A stretch of DNA of 64,000 bases from JABDKJ01 sp039028335 (GTDB taxonomy: Bacteria; Bacteroidota; Bacteroidia; Flavobacteriales_D; JABDKJ01): positions 22,980 to 86,979 of the forward strand of contig JBCCIF010000003.1 in the NCBI GenBank assembly GCA_039028335.1, written 5' to 3'. Positions within the stretch are counted from its first letter, which is position 1. The number at the start of each line of letters is the position of its first letter. The notes beneath the pieces were generated by a model. That model was not told where the DNA came from. It worked only from the letters and a program-made list of their open reading frames with translations, and made no database searches. Position numbers and translations under genes: made by a program. Below, piece by piece: positions 35,306 to 45,600 of the stretch.

Positions 35306-36133
35306 ATGCTAGAAGAAGAAAATAAAGATTGGCTTGAAATTACAAAGACGCTAAGCACTCCGTTTACTGGCGGCAATGAAGATTCTTGGAACGCGATTCA
35401 AAACAAGATTCAATCTACTCCAGTCTATTCTCTTCAAGATTATCCCAAAAAGCCTAAGAGAACTTGGCGTTACTTGACCGCTGCAGCTGCTATTCTTCTT
35501 TTTGGTTTCGCTTTGTTTTTCATGAATTCAAAAGGAGAAAAATTCATCGCTCAAGAATCGACTTCAATTGTATTACCGGATCAAAATAATGTATTCTTAT
35601 TCAAGGGTTCTGAAATCAAATTTGAAAAGAGGGATGAACAATCATTTATCCAGCTTTCTGGAGGAGCAATTTTTGAAGTTGCAAAAGGAAGCGATTTTGT
35701 CGTTGAAACAAGCAAAGGAAAAATCAGCGTCTTAGGAACCGTTTTTTCAGTCGAAGAAGGGCTAGAGCATATCTTCGTAAATTGTACGGAAGGAAAAGTG
35801 AAGTTTGAAGACGCTGAGCGATCAGAAGAAATTGAAAAAGGAGAAGGCCTGAGCATTGGACCCAAACATATGACGAAACGTTCGCTCAATTTGATGGAAT
35901 TAGAATCACGCAAAAAGGGCGAATTGTTCTTCAGCGAAATGCCCCTAGAGGAAGTTATCTTTCAACTAGAAAGAGCCTACGACATTAAAGTTCAAAGCAG
36001 TATTAATTTAGCTGGGAAAAAATATTCGGGTAATTTTAGCACGAGCAATCTTAAGCAAGCTTTAGAATTGGTTTGTTTTCCCATGAATTTAGATTACAAA
36101 ATAAATGGTTCGGTTGTCAAGTTGTATGAATAA
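35306..36133 (+). CDS. FecR family anti-sigma / signal-transducing protein
   Basis: A 275-aa membrane protein. Residues 1-50 are the cytoplasmic anti-sigma segment, 56-73 a membrane helix, and about 90-190 the periplasmic FecR domain (IVLPDQNNVFLFKGSEIKFE, GGAIFEVAKGSDFVVETSKGKISVLGTVF). The C-terminal 70 residues match DUF4974 (LEEVIFQLERAYDI, FSTSNLKQALELV). It takes the signal from the TonB receptor's N-terminal domain and controls the sigma factor encoded 20 bases upstream. Complete and typical in length. Confidence 0.9.
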   Translation: MLEEENKDWLEITKTLSTPFTGGNEDSWNAIQNKIQSTPVYSLQDYPKKPKRTWRYLTAAAAILLFGFALFFMNSKGEKFIAQESTSIVLPDQNNVFLFKGSEIKFEKRDEQSFIQLSGGAIFEVAKGSDFVVETSKGKISVLGTVFSVEEGLEHIFVNCTEGKVKFEDAERSEEIEKGEGLSIGPKHMTKRSLNLMELESRKKGELFFSEMPLEEVIFQLERAYDIKVQSSINLAGKKYSGNFSTSNLKQALELVCFPMNLDYKINGSVVKLYE

Positions 36134-36139
36134 AGAAAC

Positions 36140-38791
36140 TTGAAAATAACCAAACAAATATTAGCCTTTCTTTTTCTATTCAATGCCTTTCACCTCAACG
36201 CCCAAGAGACCTACTTAAATGGAAATTACAAGGGCACAATCCCTAAAATTCTAAAAAAATTAAGAAACAAGCACGAATTGAAGTTTGCTTTCGATTACGG
36301 AGCCCTTAAAAACTATAAAGTCGACCTATTTCTATCACAGTCTCCTGTCGAAGAAGCATTGATTTCAATACTCGAAAACACAAACTATACATTTAAAAAA
36401 ATTGACAATACTTATGTGATTTTTCCTATTGCTCAAAAAGAGATTCTGTCGATGAGCCTTTATGGAAAAGTAGTCGATCAGTCCAACGGTGAACCTTTGC
36501 CATTTGCGAGTATTGGTTTTAGTCAATCTACGCAAGGAACCTTTAGCAATGACGATGGGTCTTTTTCTTTGAAGAATATTGAAAACATGGAAGACAGTTT
36601 AATCATTCGATTTCTAGGTTACCGATCTTTCCAGAAACCAATCAAGGCCTTTGTCAATGGCTCCTTTAACCTAATTGAATTGGAGCAAATACAACAATTC
36701 CTTCCTACTGTGCAAATCACAAGTCAGAAATCACTTTCCATTTCAAGTGAAAAAGAATTGTCCAGCTACAATGTCAATGCTCAGAAAATAAATGAATTGC
36801 CGTTCACCGGAGCACCCGATTTGTTCAAATCCTTGCAACTGTTTCCTGGAATCAATGCAGGAAATGAAACCAGCTCTGAGCTCAATATTCGAGGAGGAAG
36901 GTCAGATGAAAATCTCGTGCTATTGGATGGTTTTAAGCTTTACAACCTCGATCATTTTTTCGGCATCTTCAGTACGATTAATCCCGATATTATCAAAGAC
37001 ATCCGTGTATTTAAAAGTGGTTTCGATGCGAAATATGGATCACGGGTTTCGGGTGTAATTGATCTTTCCGGAAAAGAGGGAAATGCCAAAAGACCTTCTG
37101 GTTCTTTATCATTCAATACTATCAACATTACAGGCTTGATTGAGACTCCAATCGTCAATCAAAAACTCACTTTTATTACAGCTATTAGGCGAGCGCATTC
37201 AGACATTTATCAAAATCCTATTTATCAAAATCTCTTTGGAAGTGCCTTTGATACAAGCGCCAACTCAAGAAATCAAGGCCTTGATCTAGACGGAGAAGAA
37301 AGCCCCGATTTCAATTTCTATGATGTTTACTCAAAGCTCACCTTTAAACCTGACTTGGAAAACAACTTTTCCTTGACATTTTTCCGCGGCCAAGATAATT
37401 TCTCTGTTAGAGATACAAGCAACTTTAATGGAAACCAACTATTGCGTATCAATCAAAATGACTACAATTTTGATTGGGGGAACATAGGCGTAGGAGCATT
37501 GTGGACCAAACAATGGGACGATAATGTATTCTCAAAAGTCACCATAGGACAATCCAGCTTTAATCGAAATTATCATCGTCTTTTTCAGATTATAGATCGG
37601 GATGAAAATACGGGGGCCGAATCAAGAGACATTTATTCAAATGCCGAACGCAGCCAACTACAAGATTTCACCCTCAACGCAAATGTCTTCGTTAAGAGAA
37701 CAATAGATGAAGAAATTGGGTTCGGATATGAAGGAACTGTCATTTCAATTGCGGGTATAAATAACAGTATTGATTCAATAGAACGTTCGACACTGAACTT
37801 TGATTTGCAGGGTATTACACATAGTCTTTGGACTAGTTACAATCGCGAAATGGGTGATACCAAGTTCAAGTTAGGTCTTCGTGCTACGCACTACTCAATA
37901 ACAAATGAATTCTATATATCACCTCGTGTAATTATCACACGAAAAATAGACGATAACTTCACACTGCATGTAAATGCTGGGCGCTATTTCCAATTTGTCC
38001 GAAGAACCAATCGACAGAACATTTTCCTTAACCAACCAGAAAGATGGCTGATTGCAAATAACGATTCCATACCTGTACTCATTTCCACACAATTTAATGG
38101 GGGAATTCGTTATTCCGAAAAAGAATGGGTCATAGAATTTGAAGGCTTCATCAAGAACATGGAAGGCAACATCCTCAATAGAAATGACATCTTACTCCTA
38201 GAACTTGTTGAGCAGACAAATTCAATTGCAAAAGGAACAGCCAATATTGGGGGAATAGAGTTTTTCATTCAGAAAAAAAGAGGTCGACATACTGGATATG
38301 CGAGCATGTCTTTTAGCCAAGCACTTGAATTCTATCGTGAAAGTGGAAATGAAATCAATGACGGCAATCCCATCTTTAGTCCAGACAACAGAACATATGA
38401 CCTTAAGACTGCGTATCAATACAACTTGACAAATTGGCAATTTTCCACTAACTTCCTATGGAGTAGCGGTACTCACTTTACTCCACTTTTGGGAGTTTTT
38501 CAAGTTAATGGCCCATTTGGAATTCCTTTTACAAAAGCCGAATATGCCGAGGAATTCAGTGCCACATTACAAGACTATCTTACACTAAATCTGGCTGTTA
38601 ACTATAGAAAATTTTTTAATTGGGTAAAAATGGATTTGGGAATTTCTGTAAACAATGTAACGAATAGAAAAAATGTAAAATCTCTGAATTATATTCCTAT
38701 ATTTGAAAATGGTGAATTGTCTGATGTTGTAGAGGATCGTATTTCTCTATTAGGAATTACACCAAGCCTTAATTTGAAATTAAGTTTTTAG
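36140..38791 (+). CDS. TonB-dependent outer-membrane receptor with STN and CarboxypepD_reg domains
   Basis: An 883-aa outer-membrane receptor. After a signal peptide (residues 1-21) comes a secretin/TonB N-terminal (STN) domain (about 25-95; ILKKLRNKHELKFAFDYG) that signals to FecR, a CarboxypepD_reg-like domain (about 105-190; GEPLPFASIGFS, GTFSNDDGSF), a plug domain (about 210-330; ELNIRGGRSDENLVLLDGF) and a beta-barrel to the C-terminus. The start is TTG at 36140, six bases after the FecR stop, as no ATG exists in frame before the signal peptide. The transported substrate is unknown; DUF4249 partners suggest a non-heme organic ligand, but that is inference. Confidence 0.9.
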   Translation: MKITKQILAFLFLFNAFHLNAQETYLNGNYKGTIPKILKKLRNKHELKFAFDYGALKNYKVDLFLSQSPVEEALISILENTNYTFKKIDNTYVIFPIAQKEILSMSLYGKVVDQSNGEPLPFASIGFSQSTQGTFSNDDGSFSLKNIENMEDSLIIRFLGYRSFQKPIKAFVNGSFNLIELEQIQQFLPTVQITSQKSLSISSEKELSSYNVNAQKINELPFTGAPDLFKSLQLFPGINAGNETSSELNIRGGRSDENLVLLDGFKLYNLDHFFGIFSTINPDIIKDIRVFKSGFDAKYGSRVSGVIDLSGKEGNAKRPSGSLSFNTINITGLIETPIVNQKLTFITAIRRAHSDIYQNPIYQNLFGSAFDTSANSRNQGLDLDGEESPDFNFYDVYSKLTFKPDLENNFSLTFFRGQDNFSVRDTSNFNGNQLLRINQNDYNFDWGNIGVGALWTKQWDDNVFSKVTIGQSSFNRNYHRLFQIIDRDENTGAESRDIYSNAERSQLQDFTLNANVFVKRTIDEEIGFGYEGTVISIAGINNSIDSIERSTLNFDLQGITHSLWTSYNREMGDTKFKLGLRATHYSITNEFYISPRVIITRKIDDNFTLHVNAGRYFQFVRRTNRQNIFLNQPERWLIANNDSIPVLISTQFNGGIRYSEKEWVIEFEGFIKNMEGNILNRNDILLLELVEQTNSIAKGTANIGGIEFFIQKKRGRHTGYASMSFSQALEFYRESGNEINDGNPIFSPDNRTYDLKTAYQYNLTNWQFSTNFLWSSGTHFTPLLGVFQVNGPFGIPFTKAEYAEEFSATLQDYLTLNLAVNYRKFFNWVKMDLGISVNNVTNRKNVKSLNYIPIFENGELSDVVEDRISLLGITPSLNLKLSF

Positions 38792-39582
38792 TGCCAAAAC
38801 AGCTCTTAAAATATTGTTTAGCTTTTGCTCTGTTGTTTATATTTCTTTCTTGTGAGAAAACAGTTACGCTTACAGAATCGAGAAATAAGACATTAATTAT
38901 TAGTGCTTTTCCAGAGACTGGACAGAGTATTTCAGATTTTTCAATTCGCAAATTCAATGACAATGGCTCTTTTACAATTCCAGTCAATGATGCCAATCCG
39001 AGAATTATCTGGAAAAACAACAGTTTTGGACTTATCCCTTCTGAAAATCAAGATGGTCTCTATCGATTGGCTGCAGATAATTTTGAATTCCTTCCTGGAA
39101 ACGACTATCGCCTTGAATTGAACTACAAAAGCGAGTTCATTACCGGACAGACTTCAATGCCAAATGAAATAAACGAATTTGAAATTGCATCGTCCATCAT
39201 TCAAATTTATAATTCTGAAGGCTTACTTAATCCAGGTACAAATATCAATTGGCGAAAAGAAGACAATACAATTTACTCCGTAAGTATTACTCCTTTGGAA
39301 AAAGAAGGTGAGAATTTAATTTCTTTTCCTGAACTAAGTCAAAATCAAATAGACGATGCAAGAAATAGTCTTGACAATCCCTTTTCATCTAGTGCTTTCA
39401 CTATTCCTGCAGCTGCATTTGAATACTATGGAGACAATGTGATTGAGATTATCGCAGTAGACGAGCGTTTCGAAGAGTTTTTCGATCTCAACGAGAACGG
39501 GACCACTTTTTCCAATATCAAAAATGGGAAGGGATATTTTATTGGCATCAGCAAGTTCAGTGTCATTGTAAAAGTCGAGTAG
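38791..39582 (+). CDS. DUF4249 lipoprotein, partner of the TonB receptor
   Basis: A 263-aa lipoprotein with lipobox Cys21 (FIFLSC). DUF4249 is a Bacteroidota family found next to TonB receptors with CarboxypepD_reg domains, where it probably caps or assists the receptor at the outer membrane. Features include the ISAFPETGQSISDFSIRK strand and YRLELNYK; the start is GTG at 38791, overlapping the receptor stop (TAGTG). It closes the ECF-FecR-receptor chain. No SusD homologue is present, so DUF4249 may take that role here; this is inferred from position. Confidence 0.82.
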   Translation: MPKQLLKYCLAFALLFIFLSCEKTVTLTESRNKTLIISAFPETGQSISDFSIRKFNDNGSFTIPVNDANPRIIWKNNSFGLIPSENQDGLYRLAADNFEFLPGNDYRLELNYKSEFITGQTSMPNEINEFEIASSIIQIYNSEGLLNPGTNINWRKEDNTIYSVSITPLEKEGENLISFPELSQNQIDDARNSLDNPFSSSAFTIPAAAFEYYGDNVIEIIAVDERFEEFFDLNENGTTFSNIKNGKGYFIGISKFSVIVKVE

Positions 39583-39680
39583 CACTTTTCACCATTTTCC
39601 TTTGAATAATTTAAAAACTGCCTCCTGAAGACTCCACAAGGGTTTAGTTATTTTGTTTAGATAATCTACACCCTAATCAC

Positions 39681-42600
39681 ATGGATAGTTTTTTCCGATT
39701 CCAAAAAACACTCTTTTTAGCAATATCATTCCTCTGCTCTTCTCTCATGGCCCAAGAAATCTGTGGAGATGGATTAGACAATGACTCAAATGGACTGTTC
39801 GATTGCGCAGATGGTGCATGTTCATCTGATGCGGGTTGTGCAGATGCCTTTACCTGTTTACCGGGATTTTATGCCGTGCACGGCACTCAACTAAAGGAAC
39901 TAGATTTTAATACGAACACATACATAGATATTGGAACCGCACACACTCATAATATAAAGGCTTTAGCCTACAGTGTGCGAGATGGTTTCTTTTACGGTCT
40001 TCGTTCCAACACAAATGAACTCTTGCGCATTGGCCAAAGTGGCGTGACTTCTTTAGGGGCGGTGACGGGATTACCAAATCAAAATTACAATGCCGGGGAT
40101 TTTGGGCCTGATGGCTTGCTTTACGTAAAAAGATCAAGCTCTGTGAATGAACTTTATGCAATTGACGTCAACGGAATCTCTGCAACATCACTCGCATTGT
40201 CTGCAACACTTTTAAGTGTGACCGATATGGTCTACCATCAATCTACAGATAGAATGTATGGCATTCGAGATAATGTGTTGTATGAAATTGACTTGGCAAC
40301 AGGTGACTTGATGGATTGCACACTCACGGGTGACACTGAAAATGGAGGATATGGAGGCCTATGGGCGACTACTGATCCTATGATTATTTATGCTCAAAAT
40401 AATTCGGGAGAGATCTATGAAGTAGATTTAAGTGCATGCACGCAAACAAGCTTTGAAACTTTTTCTGCTCCGACCGCCAATAATGGTGCTTCCTGCATGT
40501 TGGCACTGAGCCCTTTCGCTTCGACCTCCGGAGGGCCTTTAAGTGATGGAGATCTAGATGACGATGGTATTCCAGACAACAACGACATCGACATTGACAA
40601 TGATGGAATTCCTAATGACATAGAAAACAATTGCGGAAGCCCCTTTGATTTAAATTGGGCCGATTGGCAAGGAACCGCAATAGATGCAGTCACTTTCGAT
40701 ATCAATGAACCCATTGTTGAAGATGGCGTGACCATCGATTTGAGTTCAGATGATCCTTCAAGTATTAGTGGTTCTGACTTTGAGACGATTAAAGCCCAGA
40801 ATATAGGCGGAAGCACGCCTGTATTGTATTATTCACAGGACGCGAATACACAAGCTGAATTCACAGATGTATGGATAACATTTAGCGAGCCATTGAAAGA
40901 CGTATCATTCACCATTGTAGATATAGATTTTGTCTCCAATGGCTGGGCAGACTCTCTTGCTATACTCGCTTATTTCCAGGGCAATATTTATGACCTTACC
41001 AGCACTGAAGTTAGCTTGGCCAACCCAGCAAGTGTTGCTTTTAATGATGCTTTAAACTCTTTGATCGGGCTGGGGAATAACAATCCACAAAGTAATAATA
41101 ACGGCAACGCAACTCTCAGTTTTAATAATCCTATCGACTCTTTGTGTATACGCTACGGAAATGGACCAAATGCACCAATTAATCCGGCTCCTCAGATAAT
41201 CGGTATTAGTGGCTTCACGGGTGAAACACTTTGTGACACCGATATGGATGGAATTCCCGATATGTACGACCCTGATTCAGACAATGACAATTGTTTAGAC
41301 GCCATCGAATCAGGCAGCGGCTATACTATTCAAGCGGATAGTACAGTTACTGGACCTTATGGAACAAATGGTTTGGCCGATGCATTAGAAGACCCAGACG
41401 ATTCAGGAATTTTAATATATACACCTTCTGATAACGGTTCCATATTTGACTTTCAGAACAATGCAGTAGATAATTGCGATACTGAAATTTGCGGAAACGG
41501 GTTTGATGATGACAATGATGGTGATGTTGATTGCGATGATAGCGATTGTTCTCCTCTCATAAATTCTGTCACTTCAGTCGATCCAATATGCCCGAATCTA
41601 AATAGCGGGTCCATAACCATTGATGCTACATTCACTGGAGCGGGTGCAATTGAATACAGTATAGATAATGGGTCAAATTACCAAAGCTCAAACGTATTCA
41701 ACAACTTAATACCCGGTAGCTACACAATTGTTGTTCAGACAGAAAGCGGTTCATGTGCAACTGTATATGTAAGTAATCCAGTGAATTTGATTGATCCAGG
41801 ATGTGGAACGGCACCTGATGCAAATACCGATAATGAAAACGCTATTGAGGACGAAGGGCCTTACATTTTTGATCCACAGGAAAACGATACTGATGCAGAA
41901 GGAGATCCCTTAACAACAACGATTATTTCTGGTCCCACAAGTGGTGGTTCGGTTTCGGTTCTAAACGGAGACAGCATTTCTTATTCTCCCGGTTTAAATT
42001 TCTGTGGAATTGACACGATCGTTTATCAAATATGTGATCCTATTCTATGTGATATAGACACTATCTTTATTGATGTCGCTTGTGTCCAAGATGCACCCGA
42101 TGGAGGAAATGAAAATGTTTCCACAAACGAAGACACACCTCTAGGGGGGATAGACTTGGACGACAACAACAACGAGCCAGATGGTGATCCTATAACTATT
42201 ATCGTTCCTGCCGGATCAGGTCAAGGAGGAACCGTCAGTTCTAATGGAGATGGAACCGTAGACTATATTCCTCCGCCAGAATACAATGGAGCTGATACGG
42301 TCATTTACTTGGTTTGTGATGATCAAATCCCGCCTAACTGCGTGTCCGATACACTTTTCATTGATGTATTACCTGTTAATGACATCCCTGTTGTCACAGG
42401 AGCCAATGGAAGCCCAGCGATTAACGATACTGTAACCGTCAATACTGTCTTAGATACGCCTATTCTAATTTGCCCAGATGCAAGTGATGCAGATGGTGAT
42501 CTAATAGATGTAACTGCTGCAACATTAAGCCCCAATAATGGAATACTAAGCGGTCTCTCTGATGGAGACACTTGTTTTACATATACGCCTGACTTGGGCT

Positions 42601-45600
42601 TCTTGGGCATGGATACGGTCACTGTTATTATCTGTGATCCAACACCGGAGTGTGATACTTTAACGGTGATCATCAACGTCATTCCAAACAATGGAACTCC
42701 TGACGCGAATACAGACAATGTAACCGTAGATGAGGATAGTGACTCAAATGTAATTGATGTCCAAGACAACGATACCGATCCTGAAGGTGACCCGCTTACC
42801 ACAGATATTTTGAGCGGGCCTAGCAGCGGAGGAACAGCTGTCGTTATTAATGGCGATAGTATTTTATATGCTCCGGGACCAGATTTCTGCGGAACGGATA
42901 CTATTATCTATCAGGTTTGCGATATGTTCTCTTGTGATATAGACACCGTATTCATTGAAGTAATCTGTATTCAAGATCCTCCAGATCAAGGAAATGAAAC
43001 AGTAAGTACGAACGAAGACACTCCCTTAGATGATATTGATCTAGACGACAACAATATTGATCCAGACGGAGATCCTGTAACAGTAACAAGCCCAGGAGTA
43101 ACAAGCCAGGGAGGAACGATTATTGACAATGGAGATGGAACGATAGACTATATTCCACCTCCAGATTATAATGGAGCCGACACCCTAATTTATGAAGTCT
43201 GCGATGATCAAATCCCCCCCAATTGTGTCACGGATACACTTTTCATAGATGTGCTTCCGGTTAATGATGTTCCAGATGGGACTGGAGTCAACGGTATACC
43301 AACTAGCAATGACACAATAAATGTTGTTACCGGTCAGGACATTCCTATCGAATTATGCGCGAATGTCATTGACATAGATGGCGATCCCGTTGATATCACC
43401 TCTGTTATTCTCAGCCCTTCAAACGGAAGTTTATCCGGAATAGCGGATGGCGACTCTTGTTTTACTTATACACCGGATCTTGGATTTTTGGGATTCGATA
43501 CAACGACTGTTATTATTTGTGATCCTGGACTTCTTTGTGACACATTAACGATTATTATAAATGTAGTCCCTCCTATTGATACAGATGGGGATGGCATTTT
43601 GGATACAGTTGATTTGGACGATGATAACGATGGCATTCCAGATACGGTTGAAGAGGCTACTGCAAGTAATGGAGGCGACACCGACAACGATGGAATTCCA
43701 GATAGCCTCGATTTAGATTCTGACAATGATGGTATACCAGACATTGTTGAGTCGGGTGGAATTGACACGGATGGAGATGGAATTGTTGACGATCAACTTG
43801 ACGCAGACAGAGACGGTATTCCCGATGCTGTTGATGTTGATTTTACGCTCGGTACCGATGCCAATATGGACGGGATTGATGACAGCGCTCAAGGAGGCAC
43901 AGATTCAGATGGGGATGGCATTCAGGACACGGACGATCCTGACGCGAATGGAGATGGTATGGATGACGATGACAATGTGCAAAATCCAGTGGATTTTGAT
44001 GGGGATGGCACCCCTGATTTTCAGGATTTGGACTCGGATAATGATGGTCTGAATGATGTCATAGAAGCCAATGATGGGGATGCAAGCATTGATCCAGATG
44101 GCGATGGAATGATAGGAACAGGAGCAATTTTTGACAATGACTTTGATGGTTTTGCGGATGTTGTAGATACCGATGACAACACAACAGCTGCACCGGGAGA
44201 TGGATTTGGCAACCCACTGCCAAGTCCTGATAGCGATGGAGACGGAACACCTGATCACAATGACCTTGATTCAGATAATGATGGTATTCCAGATGAGATC
44301 GAAGGAGATATTGATGGCGATGGAGAACCCGATGATTGGGACAATGACGGAGTTCCGAACTATCAAGATTTAGACTCGGATAATGATGGAATTTCAGATG
44401 TAGTTGAGAGCGGTGGTGATGACCCTGATGGAAACGGCATTGTTGGAAGTGGTGCAATTACGGATGCAGATGGAGATGGATTGGAAGATAGTATTGACAA
44501 TGATCCAAATGATGGAATTAATTTAAACAATGAAAATTTAGTTGACTCTACATCATTGCTTTGGGACAATGATGCCAATGGGTCGAACGAAGATGACAAC
44601 GATACAGATCAAGATGGAAATCCAGATTATTTAGATCTCGACTCTGACAATGACGGTTTGCCAGACATAATAGAGGCAGGAGGAACAGATATGAATGCAG
44701 ACGGTCAAGTTGATGGATTTGAAGACATGAATGGAGATGGCTGGGATGACAATGGAAGTATTCCATTCCCAGAAGATACAGACGGAGACGGTGTTCCAGA
44801 TCATCAGGATTTGGATAGCGATAACGATGGCATCAATGATATTATTGAAATAAATGGTGGTGACACCAGTGTTGACAGCGACAATGATGGCATGATAGAT
44901 GACTTCTCTGATCCGAACGGAAACGGATGGGATGAATTGAATGAAATCAACCCCCCAGATAATCCTGATACTGATGGAGACGGCATATCAGATCATGAAG
45001 ATCTCGATTCAGACAACGATGGTATACTTGATGACTGGGAAAATGATCCGAATGAAGATGGAAGCGGACCAGATGATTTCGATGGCGATGGAGTTCCCGA
45101 CTATTTAGACTTAGATTCTGACAATGACACTATGCCAGATGTTGTAGAGGCTGGCGGTGTAGACGAAGATGGAGATGGCACGATAGATAATTATAATGAT
45201 GGCAACGGTGACGGGGCAGATGATGATGACATCCAGACTGATCCAGATGATACCGATATGGATGGAGCCCCAGATCATAACGATATTGATTCTGATAATG
45301 ACGGAATAACGGACATCATCGAAGCCAATTCAGGCGATGACACCTTAGATACGGATGGAGATGGTATGGTGGACATCTTTATCGATGACAATGGCGATGG
45401 ATGGGTAGACGACATAGGTGTATCTGATCCTCCAGACTTTGATGGCGATGGAGAGTCTGACTATACTGATCTGGATTCAGATGACGATGGGATATCGGAT
45501 GAAGATGAATACGATGTAAATGGAGACGGAGATGGCCCAGATGACTCTGATGGTGATGGAGCACCCAACTACATAGATTTTGATTCGGATAATGACGGCA

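Noticed and set aside
38769..39020. A minus-strand frame antisense to the TonB receptor end and DUF4249 gene
   Set aside because: No domain, and it lies against two genes with strong support in the opposite direction.
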